A DNA stretch of 5,725 nt from Chloroflexota bacterium (GTDB lineage Bacteria; Chloroflexota; Anaerolineae; Anaerolineales; UBA11858). Positions 1-5,725 of the stretch are shown one piece after another. Within the stretch, counting starts at the first letter, position 1, and every line of letters begins with the position of its first letter. The DNA is taken from positions 11,630 to 17,354 of the forward strand of contig DOTA01000272.1 of assembly GCA_003513015.1 (NCBI GenBank), given 5' to 3'. The position numbers were made by a program, and so were the translations under genes. The notes under the pieces are model-generated. The model searched no databases, was not told the DNA's origin, and was given only the letters and a program-made list of their open reading frames with translations.

Positions 1-52
1 CTGAACGCCAGCAGTGGCGATTGGAAAAAATTCTGGATGGGTCAGAGAGCGG

Positions 53-730
53 ATGAGTAAGCTTAGGGAAATACAGGAAGAACTAAAATCGGTACTTTCC
101 GGCAGAGGGGCGCGGTTTTTCGATTCATTCCTGCCGCTCCTGGTCTTCTTGTTTGCTAACCCCTTGCTTGGAGTGGATCTGGCCTTGGGAGCGGCTTTGG
201 CAACAGCCGGTATATTTGCCATTTTTCGGATGCTAAAAAGGCAAAGTCTGGTCTACGCACTGGGCGGATTAGGTGGGGTACTGCTGGCCGGAATATTTAT
301 CAAGCTCAGCGGTTCCGAGGCCGGTTTTTTCCTGCCTGGGTTGATTTCCGGTGCGCTGACGATCATCTTGTGCATTGTGAGTGTTGTGATGAATCGCCCT
401 ATGGTCGCCTGGACAAGTTTCATTGCCAGGCGCTGGCCTTTAGATTGGTACTGGCATCCCAAGGTATTGCCAGCCTACAATGAAGTCACCATCATTTGGG
501 CTATCGCATTTTCAGCGCGTTTGGCTTTGGAGTTTTGGTTGTACCAACGGGATGCTGTCAACACCTTGGGGGTCGCGCAGATATTCCTGGGGTGGCCTTT
601 TATTGTTTTTTTGCTGATCGCCACTTACCTGTACGGCTTGCGACGTTTAGGCCGTCTGGAGGGTCCGAGCGTGGCTGAATATAAAGCCGGCAAACAGCCT
701 CCCTGGCAGGGACAGAAACGCGGATTTTAA
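53..730 (+). CDS. DUF3159 family six-helix membrane protein
   Basis: A 225-residue integral membrane protein that I place in the DUF3159 family, whose function is not known to me. About six hydrophobic segments are visible, near residues 24-37, 42-58, 67-83, 93-113, 143-164 and 173-193. Family-like landmarks in order are SGRGARFFDSFLP before the first helix, FRMLKRQSL after the second, GFFLPG at the start of the fourth, NRPM after it, and LGVAQIFLGWPF in the last helix. The tail after residue 195 is polar and basic, probably cytoplasmic. I chose ATG at 53. An in-frame GTG at 14 would add 13 residues, but nothing like a ribosome site can be seen before it and the added residues do not look like family sequence. 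The purine-rich AGAGAG before 53 is only a weak site. An in-frame TGA at 2-4 closes the frame upstream. The next gene starts 2 bases after the stop, so the two are probably cotranscribed. Family assignment is fairly sure; the role is unknown. Confidence 0.85.
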   Translation: MSKLREIQEELKSVLSGRGARFFDSFLPLLVFLFANPLLGVDLALGAALATAGIFAIFRMLKRQSLVYALGGLGGVLLAGIFIKLSGSEAGFFLPGLISGALTIILCIVSVVMNRPMVAWTSFIARRWPLDWYWHPKVLPAYNEVTIIWAIAFSARLALEFWLYQRDAVNTLGVAQIFLGWPFIVFLLIATYLYGLRRLGRLEGPSVAEYKAGKQPPWQGQKRGF

Positions 731-732
731 CG

Positions 733-1164
733 ATGCGTCTGTGGACTCTTCATCCAAAATATTTAGATCGGCAAGGTCTGATCGCCGTCTGGCGAGAAGG
801 GCTGCTGGCCCAAGCAGTTCTCCAAGGAAATACCAAAGGCTATCAAAATCATCCCCAGCTGAGGCGCTTCAAGCTGCATCCCAGCCCACTACAGGCCATT
901 GCATACTATTTGCATGAAGTCAGGGAAGAAGCGCTGCTCCGCGGGTATAAATTTGATGCGACCAAATACGATTTATGCAAAACCCCACCGTTAATCCAAA
1001 CGACTTCCGGCCAATTAGATTTTGAGTTAGCACACTTGTTGAGTAAGCTAGAAATGCGCAGCAAAGCAAACTATGATCGTTTGGTTAGAATTTCGAAGTT
1101 TGAGCCTCATCCATTGTTTTATAGCACCTCAGGAGAAATCGAAACCTGGGAAAAAGTGAAATGA
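733..1164 (+). CDS. Pyrimidine dimer DNA glycosylase / endonuclease V-like protein
   Basis: A 143-residue cytoplasmic protein matching the bacterial branch of the T4 endonuclease V (DenV) family, close to the 138 residues of the phage enzyme. DenV removes UV-induced cyclobutane pyrimidine dimers through an N-terminal alpha-amine nucleophile and then cuts at the abasic site. Aligned without gaps over the first 22 residues, Arg2 falls on DenV Arg3, Arg21 on Arg22 and Glu22 on the catalytic Glu23; Met1 falls on the nucleophile Thr2. Further matches are RRFKLHP (44-50) to DenV RDFKISP, and the helix ending in LLRGYKF to one ending in LKRGFNI. The C-terminal part has aromatic residues (HPLFY, TW), as DenV does, but little direct similarity. 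It starts 2 bases after the DUF3159 stop without a clear Shine-Dalgarno, which suggests translational coupling. The family call is firm. The substrate is inferred, since bacterial relatives may act on other lesions. Confidence 0.85.
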   Translation: MRLWTLHPKYLDRQGLIAVWREGLLAQAVLQGNTKGYQNHPQLRRFKLHPSPLQAIAYYLHEVREEALLRGYKFDATKYDLCKTPPLIQTTSGQLDFELAHLLSKLEMRSKANYDRLVRISKFEPHPLFYSTSGEIETWEKVK

Positions 1165-1266
1165 GGGGATACACCGCGCTGATCGAGCCGCCCGTCCACG
1201 AGAAAGCATCGAAGTAGAGGCGAATGAGGCAGCAAGAACTACTCATGGCAGTTTTATGATCCCCTC
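1163..1266. repeat. Wide 8-base inverted repeat in the convergent intergenic region
   Basis: GAGGGGAT at 1163-1170, overlapping the stop codon of the glycosylase gene, is the exact reverse complement of ATCCCCTC at 1259-1266. The arms enclose 88 bases. Inside, only a short ATGAG/CTCAT pair (1224-1228 with 1242-1246) is visible. The arrangement could close a structured RNA or a loose 3' end of the plus-strand transcript, but an 8-base match over this distance can also arise by chance. An 18-codon reading frame at 1161-1217 overlaps the stop codon as ATGA; I do not recognise it. Confidence 0.25.
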
Positions 1267-1319
1267 TGCATTTCAATGGGCAAGCAGGGCTGGTTTTAGG
1301 TTAAATTTCTGGAATTTAA

Positions 1320-1363
1320 AATGCAAACCCCTGAGACGGGTGGAAATCCCAGGGGCGTGCATT
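1320..1363. terminator. Long imperfect hairpin, possible convergent terminator
   Basis: AATGCA (1320-1325) pairs with TGCATT (1358-1363), and CCCCTG (1328-1333) pairs with CAGGGG (1350-1355). The two stems are separated by a 2x2 internal loop in which one wobble pair is possible on the minus-strand RNA. The apical loop is 16 bases and contains GGG and CCC that could compete with the stem. Read on the minus strand, the inner stem is followed by TTTGCATTTT, a broken T-tract. On the plus strand no T-tract follows. It may serve as a back-up terminator between converging transcripts, or be a structured RNA element. Confidence 0.45.
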
Positions 1364-1423
1364 AGGGAGGGATGGGGGATGGTGTTGCAAACTGCAATTT
1401 ACACACTAAGACGCCGAAACTTG

Positions 1424-1478
1424 AAAAAAGATACGGGGAAAACAAAATATCATTCCATCAATTATGGGATGTTTTCCC
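1424..1478 (-). terminator. Candidate Rho-independent terminator of the Rph-like gene
   Basis: It starts directly after the TGA at 1479-1481. The right arm at 1464-1478 is continuous (ATGGGATGTTTTCCC). The left arm is GGGAAAA (1436-1442) and CATTCCAT (1451-1458), split by an 8-base bulge. The loop is CAATT (1459-1463), and one pair in the upper stem is a wobble. On the minus strand the hairpin is followed after 6 bases by six T residues (1424-1429). The bulge and the gap before the T-run make it less regular than the terminator at 4250-4282, but position and orientation fit. Confidence 0.5.
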
Positions 1479-4232
1479 TCACAAAATCTCAATCGCGCCC
1501 GAACTTCCATTCACCCGGATGCGTTGACCGGTTTGCAGGCGACGGGTAGCATCATGCACCCCCACCACCGCAGGGATGCCATACTCGCGCGCCACCACCG
1601 AGCCGTGGGTCATCATGCCGCCGGTTTCCATCACCAAGCCGCCCGCTGCCAAAAATAGCGGAGTCCAAGCCGGGTCGGTGCCGGGGCATACCAGAATTTC
1701 ACCCGGCTCCAAATGCGTGCCCAGCGGATCAAACACCACGCGCACCACCCCCTCCACCACCCCCGGGGAAACGGGATCACCCACAAGGCCACTGGCCGCG
1801 CCTTCAGCAGCCCGCACGCCCTCGTAATAGGCCGTGCCATCACTTAACAAAACCCGCGGAATTTGCTTGCGGCGCAGTTCACGCTGGCGCAGCGCCTGTC
1901 GTTCGCGGATGGCAGTTTGCAAGGCTGGCAAACTAGTTGGCGGAAAATCTCCCACCTGCCAACCTTCCAATTCCGCTGCCAGTTCTTCCAACTCTGCCAT
2001 TTTCAAATACACCAGATCATCCGCTTGATCCAGCCAGCCGGCCGCGGCCATTTCCTCGCCGCTGGCCAGCAATCCGGCGCGCATCATGCCCATCATGCGC
2101 ACGGCAAAAAACTTGGGCGCCTCGCGCAATCCCGCCAGCGCCCGGTAACGGCGCACCCCAAAACGCACCATACGAGCTTTGAAGTGGCCGTGCGGCAGTT
2201 GTCGCACGGCGGATTCCAATTCCTCGGCGGCGGATTGGGCAACCTCGGCCCCGCGGGCAAAAACCACATCAGGGGCCAGCGCGGGATCATCGATTTGTAG
2301 GTAACTTTGCAACACCCCCATAATGTGTTCAGGGTTTTCACACCAGCGCGGGCGGCCCATATCAATCTCGCCCAGGCCGCGCATGCCATACCGATCCATA
2401 AAATCCGCAATCACTTTCTGGGCCGCGGAAGGCAAAGAACCGGCCAAAAAGCGGGCAGCCAACTCCGATGGCGGCAAACCCTCAAAAATTTCAGCCGAAG
2501 CTGGGTCAGATCGCAGGCTTTGGGCGGCCTGCCACAATTTTAAATCCATTTCGATAGTTACGTTGTTGGGCAGGCCACGGGCAATTTCCAAATAGAGGGT
2601 ATCAAAGCGAGTGTCACCGGTTTGGGCAGCCACCTGCTTGCTGAAGCGCTGTAAAATGCCAAAGAATGGCGCCATCCCAGCCACCACCGCAGTGACTCCC
2701 TTGGGGATTACAAAATCGGCAAACAAGTTGCGGGCCTCCAGCAACAGGGCCACGCGCTGGGCAAAATCTGCCCCTAAATTGCCGCTGGGTTGCTGGCGAG
2801 CCACGGTTTCGGCGACCCGCTCATCGAATATGGTCAAGATGGTCTGGGCCATTTTCTCCGGCTGGCGCAAAAAGTGCAGCACGCGCCCCAACAGCGGCAG
2901 GGCAAAACGCGCCACGTTCCAGGGTTTAAGCAGGCTCATACTGCCAGGCTGCGGCGCCATGCGCGGGTCGCGCAAAATTTCAACGAAAGCTTGCACCACG
3001 CCCGGATCAAGGTTTTTAAACACCACCGGAAAAACCTTGTGGGCGCGCGGGTTGCGCACAATCGGCGTCACGTTAATCCAAATGCGTTCCCCGGCGACAT
3101 AAAAAGCGCCCTGCTGCGCCAGAGGCAGTTTTAGCCCCAGGGCGCGCCCGCCGCCAAACAGCACCTCGATGATGGCGGTTTGCCCCAACGGCGTAAACGG
3201 CTCCATCATGCCCTGAATCACTTGCAAACCCAGCAGGGTTTTAAGCGGCTCCGGCGGCAGGTTAGCGGGTAGCGGGTAGAGCGAAGTAATTGGGCGCGCT
3301 TGCAAAATATAAATTTCAGCCTGTGCAACTGCCCACTCGATATCTTGGGGAAAATTGTAGAGCGCTTCGATTTGCTGGCCGATCTGGGCAAGTTTTAATA
3401 TGATTTCATCGGGGATGGCCTGAATTTGGGCAGATTCCGCTTCGTGGGTAGCAACACCACCCTCAGATTTCCCGTTGATTTGAACCGATTTACTGCCCAG
3501 ATATTTGTGGGTGAGCGCGTTATTTGAGGAATCAACCACGTAATGGTCGGGTTCCACCAAACCGCTGACCAAAGCCTCCCCCAGCCCCAAAGTGGCGTCG
3601 ATGACGGTCTCGCCGCGCCGCCCGTTGAGCGGGTTGGCGGTGAACATCACGCCCGAGGCCTGAGATGGCACCATGGTTTGCACCACCACCGAGAGCGAAA
3701 CTTCGCCGTGCGGGATGGCGTTGCGAGCGCGGTAACCGAGGGCCCGCGCCGTCCACAGGGATGACCAGCAATCCACCACGGCTTTGAGCAACGCCTCGGG
3801 ACCAATCACGTTAAGGTAGGTGTCTTGCTGCCCGGCAAAAGAGAGATCGGGCAAATCTTCGGCGGTGGCGGAGGAGCGCACGGCTACAGGAGACGCGCCC
3901 AGCCAGCGCCAGCCGATCTCAAGGGCGGCGGTCAAACCCTGGGAAACGGTGCCAGCCGCAAACTGAGTCCGAATCGCGGCGGAGGCCGCGGTTAAAGCTT
4001 GGAGATCGGAGAAATCCAAATCACGGAGGATCTCTGAGATGGCGGCATCCAACTGATTCAAATCCACAAATGCGCGGTAGGCCGCGGTCGGGATCAAAAA
4101 TCCATTGGGAACGTGGAATCCGGCGTGGGCAAGTTTCACCAAATTGGCCCCTTTGCCACCCACAGTTTCGAGGGCGGCCGCGGGCGCATTGAGTGGAATA
4201 AGGGAGGTGGGCAGGGCGGCAGGTGTGGTCAT
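1479..4232 (-). CDS. Rifampin phosphotransferase-like enzyme (often labelled PEP synthase)
   Basis: A 917-residue cytoplasmic phosphotransferase. Residues about 10-320 form the PPDK-type ATP-binding domain: GGKGAN at 25-30, VRSSATAEDLP at 118-128, FAGQQDTYLN soon after, the EW pair of QDIEW (Glu299), and LQARPITSLYP starting at 310. Residues about 325-795 form the large middle domain. The last ~100 residues are the phosphohistidine swivel domain, with TGGMMTHGSVVAREYGIPA and catalytic His876. A classical PEP synthase has its histidine mid-protein, followed by a PEP/pyruvate barrel; that barrel is absent. The order instead matches rifampin phosphotransferase, which uses ATP to phosphorylate the C21 hydroxyl of rifamycins, giving AMP and phosphate. 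From memory of Listeria Rph (about 867 residues), the middle domain shares PNN.T.EM, RYGMRGLGEID and REAPK (Arg703, Lys707). Drug specificity is inferred and the true substrate could differ. I chose ATG at 4232. An upstream in-frame codon at 4271 lies inside the preceding terminator and would add non-homologous residues. Confidence 0.88.
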   Translation of the reverse strand: MTTPAALPTSLIPLNAPAAALETVGGKGANLVKLAHAGFHVPNGFLIPTAAYRAFVDLNQLDAAISEILRDLDFSDLQALTAASAAIRTQFAAGTVSQGLTAALEIGWRWLGASPVAVRSSATAEDLPDLSFAGQQDTYLNVIGPEALLKAVVDCWSSLWTARALGYRARNAIPHGEVSLSVVVQTMVPSQASGVMFTANPLNGRRGETVIDATLGLGEALVSGLVEPDHYVVDSSNNALTHKYLGSKSVQINGKSEGGVATHEAESAQIQAIPDEIILKLAQIGQQIEALYNFPQDIEWAVAQAEIYILQARPITSLYPLPANLPPEPLKTLLGLQVIQGMMEPFTPLGQTAIIEVLFGGGRALGLKLPLAQQGAFYVAGERIWINVTPIVRNPRAHKVFPVVFKNLDPGVVQAFVEILRDPRMAPQPGSMSLLKPWNVARFALPLLGRVLHFLRQPEKMAQTILTIFDERVAETVARQQPSGNLGADFAQRVALLLEARNLFADFVIPKGVTAVVAGMAPFFGILQRFSKQVAAQTGDTRFDTLYLEIARGLPNNVTIEMDLKLWQAAQSLRSDPASAEIFEGLPPSELAARFLAGSLPSAAQKVIADFMDRYGMRGLGEIDMGRPRWCENPEHIMGVLQSYLQIDDPALAPDVVFARGAEVAQSAAEELESAVRQLPHGHFKARMVRFGVRRYRALAGLREAPKFFAVRMMGMMRAGLLASGEEMAAAGWLDQADDLVYLKMAELEELAAELEGWQVGDFPPTSLPALQTAIRERQALRQRELRRKQIPRVLLSDGTAYYEGVRAAEGAASGLVGDPVSPGVVEGVVRVVFDPLGTHLEPGEILVCPGTDPAWTPLFLAAGGLVMETGGMMTHGSVVAREYGIPAVVGVHDATRRLQTGQRIRVNGSSGAIEIL

Positions 4233-4246
4233 GCGCAAAGTATACA
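4230..4246 (-). promoter_or_regulatory. Extended -10-like promoter giving a probable leaderless start
   Basis: On the minus strand the sequence TG-TATACT (4246-4239) matches the -10 consensus TATAAT in five of six positions, with TG just before it. Six bases later comes the ATG at 4232-4230, so a start 7 bases after the box would fall on the A of ATG. No Shine-Dalgarno is present between box and start codon. A -35 box is not convincing: the best placed hexamers (GGGTTG or GGTTGG) lie within the stem of the preceding terminator. Inference: the Rph-like mRNA is leaderless or nearly so. Confidence 0.5.
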
Positions 4247-4249
4247 CCC

Positions 4250-4282
4250 AAAAAAACAGGCCAACCCGCAAAGGTTGGCCTG
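4250..4282 (-). terminator. Strong Rho-independent terminator of the FKBP lipoprotein gene
   Basis: Perfect 10-base-pair stem: CAGGCCAACC (4257-4266) with GGTTGGCCTG (4273-4282) around a 6-base loop. On the minus strand it is followed at once by seven T residues (4256-4250). It begins 24 bases after the FKBP stop codon (4309-4307). The plus strand has no T-run after the stem, so it acts in the minus direction. It separates the FKBP transcript from the Rph-like gene, and its T-run sits only 3 bases upstream of the TG-TATACT box. Confidence 0.92.
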
Positions 4283-4306
4283 TCGACTTACATGTTTATT
4301 TATGTT

Positions 4307-5611
4307 TTAGGGTTGGATGTCGAGCAGTTCGACTTCGAAGATCAGGGTGGCGTTGGGGGGAATCACGCCGCTGGAACCGGCTTCACCGTAGGCCAGGTCG
4401 GCGGGGATCACCAATTGACGCTTGCCGCCAACTTTCATGGTATCAACACCCTCATCCCAGCCGGGGATCACGGAGCCTTGACCAAGCGGGAAGCTAAAGG
4501 GTTGGCCGCGGTCCAGCGAGCTGTCGAATTTGGTGCCATCTTCGAGCCAGCCCGTGTAATTCACTACCACGGTTTGGCCAATTTCAGGGGTAGCGCCGGT
4601 GCCTTCAACAATGTCGTAATATTTGAGGCCACTGTCGGTGACAGTGTAATCTTCCTCGGCAACTTCGGTCATAACAGCCGGTTCGACGACATCGAGCAGT
4701 TCGATTTCCATAATCAGGGTCGCGCCGGGGGGAATATCACCACCGCCGGTATCGCCCAGGGCCAAATCCGCAGGAATCACCAAATAGCGTTTGCCGCCAA
4801 CTTTCATGCCAGTAGCGCCTTCATCCCAACCGGGGAAAACGGCAACAAGTTGTCCCAGGGTGAAGGTGGCCGGGGTGCCGCCCATGGCGGTGGAACCAAT
4901 GAAGAGGTCTTCGCTTTCGCCTTGCACCCAGATGGCATAGTTGGTGGTGACGGTGCTGTTTACCACGGCTTCTGCGCCATCGCCAACTTCAACATCGTAA
5001 TATTGCAAGCCCGTATCGGTGGTTGTTAGATCTTTTTCGGCAACTTCCATGGGGGTGGGTACCGGTTCAACCGAAATCAGTTCAACTTCGATGATAATTT
5101 GTGAATCCGGGGGGATCGAGCCATAGCCTTCTGAGCCAAAGGCCAGTTCAGGGGGCAGCAGCAAATTGATTTTGCCACCAGCTTTCATCAGCATAATGCC
5201 TTCTTCCCAACCGGGGAGCAATTGGTCGCGCCCCATAATGGCAGCAGCCGGTTGGCCCATGCTATATGAATCTGCCAAAACCGTGCCATCGGGCAGGCTG
5301 GCAATATAGTTCATGCTAATCATGTCGCCAATTTGCGGGGCAGTACCTTCGCCTGCGACTTCCATGATGTATTGCAGACCACTCTCGGTGGATTTTGCAT
5401 CCGTCCAAACGATGGGTTCCACGGGAGCAGGTGTTTCAGCCGCGATTAAATCATTGACATCCACTGCAACCGAGTCTACGGGGGGTGTTTTCACTTCAAC
5501 CGTTGAGACGGTTTCACCTTCATAAGCAGACTCCGCCGGCTGGCAGGCAGCCAGGGTTAGCACAAACATTCCGGCAATCAAGAGCCATTTAAACCATTTA
5601 ATATTTTTCAC
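4307..5611 (-). CDS. Lipoprotein with three tandem FKBP-type peptidyl-prolyl isomerase domains
   Basis: A 434-residue secreted lipoprotein predicted to catalyse cis-trans isomerisation of prolyl bonds in exported proteins. The N-terminus is a lipoprotein signal: MKNIKWFKW, a hydrophobic stretch, then lipobox LAAC with Cys23. An acidic, Pro/Thr-rich linker (24-72) follows. Three FKBP domains lie at about 77-182, 199-308 and 326-433, joined by short linkers that repeat the pattern EVAE-D-TD(S/T)GL. Compared with human FKBP12, domain 3 keeps all the usual pocket residues: Tyr352, Phe362, Asp363, Arg368, Phe372, Val381, Ile382, Trp385, Tyr408, Ile417 and Phe425. Domain 1 replaces several (Ala113, Met118, Ala122, Phe158), as does domain 2 (Ile238, Met243, Leu285, Met301), so these may bind rather than catalyse. 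The start is GTG at 5611-5609, with AGGAGAG (5622-5616) 4 bases upstream. A strong terminator follows. The domain call is very sure; activity by domain is inferred. Confidence 0.95.
   Translation of the reverse strand: MKNIKWFKWLLIAGMFVLTLAACQPAESAYEGETVSTVEVKTPPVDSVAVDVNDLIAAETPAPVEPIVWTDAKSTESGLQYIMEVAGEGTAPQIGDMISMNYIASLPDGTVLADSYSMGQPAAAIMGRDQLLPGWEEGIMLMKAGGKINLLLPPELAFGSEGYGSIPPDSQIIIEVELISVEPVPTPMEVAEKDLTTTDTGLQYYDVEVGDGAEAVVNSTVTTNYAIWVQGESEDLFIGSTAMGGTPATFTLGQLVAVFPGWDEGATGMKVGGKRYLVIPADLALGDTGGGDIPPGATLIMEIELLDVVEPAVMTEVAEEDYTVTDSGLKYYDIVEGTGATPEIGQTVVVNYTGWLEDGTKFDSSLDRGQPFSFPLGQGSVIPGWDEGVDTMKVGGKRQLVIPADLAYGEAGSSGVIPPNATLIFEVELLDIQP
4313..5017 (-). repeat. Tandem FKBP coding repeat, units of about 370 bases
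   Basis: The parts encoding FKBP domains 3 (4313-4636) and 2 (4688-5017) still share exact DNA tracts. An 18-base tract that codes for MKVGGK lies at 4422-4439 and again at 4791-4808. A 13-base tract, TCGAGCAGTTCGA, lies at 4320-4332 and again at 4692-4704. The offsets are 369 and 372 bases, so the unit is one domain plus linker. The domain 1 region (5066-5383) is more diverged at DNA level. This points to internal duplication, with domains 2 and 3 the closer pair; conserved protein motifs could also keep the DNA alike. Confidence 0.7.
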
Positions 5612-5615
5612 GAAA

Positions 5616-5622
5616 CTCTCCT
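5616..5622 (-). promoter_or_regulatory. Ribosome binding site deciding the GTG start of the FKBP gene
   Basis: On the minus strand AGGAGAG lies 4 bases before the GTG at 5611-5609. It is the best Shine-Dalgarno match in the window. The GTG it serves begins a clean signal peptide, so this site fixes the start although the codon is not ATG. Confidence 0.8.
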
Positions 5623-5639
5623 AACGTAAATTTTTTTAA

Positions 5640-5669
5640 AGTTAAGGTGTTGCACATCAAAATTGACAA
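5640..5669 (-). promoter_or_regulatory. Weak candidate promoter of the FKBP lipoprotein gene
   Basis: On the minus strand TTGTCA (5669-5664) resembles a -35 box and TTAACT (5645-5640) a poor -10 box, with an 18-base spacer. Transcription would start near 5633, leaving a leader of about 20 bases ahead of the GTG. The -10 match is only three of six, and the AT-rich tract at 5629-5645 offers other registers. The promoter is probably here, but its exact boxes are uncertain. Confidence 0.3.
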
Positions 5670-5682
5670 CGGGGGCAATTTT
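5659..5682. repeat. 7-base inverted repeat, possible operator upstream of the FKBP gene
   Basis: AAAATTG (5659-5665) and its exact reverse complement CAATTTT (5676-5682) flank the 10-base spacer ACAACGGGGG. The half-site centres are 17 bases apart, or about 1.6 helical turns. The left arm overlaps the candidate -35 box of the FKBP gene, a place where a repressor could act. No regulator gene lies in the window and no named operator is recognised. The arms are AT-rich and short, so chance is possible. Confidence 0.3.
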
Positions 5683-5725
5683 ATCACCGATTCTCACCAT
5701 CAATAGTAAAGAGATAATGAAAGCC

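Noticed and set aside
14..52. GTG at 14 as the start of the DUF3159 gene
   Set aside because: Only 13 bases precede it in the window, with no Shine-Dalgarno; the extension is not family-like. It cannot be fully excluded.
1161..1217. An 18-codon frame with an ATGA overlap to the glycosylase stop; its start vaguely recalls HicB antitoxin N-termini
   Set aside because: It is too short to judge, no reading frame continues the resemblance after its stop, and there is no partner toxin gene.
1085..1276. A 63-codon minus-strand reading frame overlapping the end of the glycosylase gene
   Set aside because: It lies largely antisense to the glycosylase C-terminus or in structured intergenic DNA and has no recognisable motif or ribosome site.
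1256..1549. A 97-codon plus-strand reading frame in the convergent gap running into the 3' end of the Rph-like gene
   Set aside because: Its last part is antisense to well-conserved coding sequence, the rest crosses both hairpins, no ribosome site precedes it and the protein resembles nothing I know.
1479..4232. Calling the large minus-strand gene ppsA
   Set aside because: The phosphohistidine is at the extreme C-terminus and no PEP/pyruvate-binding barrel is present, so it cannot be a standard PEP synthase.
4223..5029. A 268-codon plus-strand reading frame opposite the FKBP gene, with repeated segments
   Set aside because: Its repeats are the reverse complement of the FKBP domain repeats, and the minus strand has clear homology, a signal peptide, a ribosome site and a terminator.
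5717..5725. A possible plus-strand gene start, ATG AAA GCC, at the window end behind a purine-rich AAGAGA
   Set aside because: Only three codons are visible, the ribosome site is weak, and TTGACA at 5663-5668 on the plus strand lacks a matching -10 box.

Overview
The window carries four genes in two convergent pairs, two on the plus strand and two on the minus strand. The genes are about as GC-rich as expected for a mid-GC bacterium, and intergenic spaces are short except near 1165-1478. The mix of genes (a DUF3159 membrane protein, a bacterial T4-endonuclease-V-like glycosylase, a rifampin-phosphotransferase-type enzyme and a three-domain FKBP lipoprotein) and their sequence style suggest Chloroflexota, probably Anaerolineae. 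That placement is inference from memory of the families; the window holds no rRNA or other marker gene.

Plus strand, 53-1164: a six-helix DUF3159 membrane protein is followed after 2 bases by a small DNA repair enzyme of the pyrimidine dimer glycosylase (T4 DenV) family. The spacing implies one transcript with coupled translation.

Positions 1165-1478 form a convergent intergenic region with no convincing gene. It holds two substantial hairpins. The one just past the minus-strand stop codon looks like a terminator, and a second, longer imperfect stem lies further on. There is also a wide 8-base inverted repeat of unknown meaning.

Minus strand, 4232-1479: a 917-residue phosphotransferase with an N-terminal ATP-binding domain, a large middle domain and a C-terminal phosphohistidine domain. 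This order and the missing PEP/pyruvate barrel match rifampin phosphotransferase (Rph), not classical PEP synthase. Its transcript appears to be leaderless: a TATACT box lies 6 bases before the ATG and no Shine-Dalgarno is visible.

Minus strand, 5611-4307: a secreted lipoprotein made of three FKBP-type prolyl isomerase domains, of which only the last keeps the full active-site set. It starts with GTG behind a good Shine-Dalgarno and ends at a textbook Rho-independent terminator. The Rph promoter begins directly after that terminator, so the two minus-strand genes are probably separate transcription units. The last ~110 bases hold the FKBP promoter region and a 7-base inverted repeat.

I found no mobile element, CRISPR array, tRNA or rRNA. 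The most interesting items are the Rph-like enzyme, the register of the endonuclease V N-terminus, the leaderless promoter joined to a terminator, and the graded decay of the FKBP active sites.
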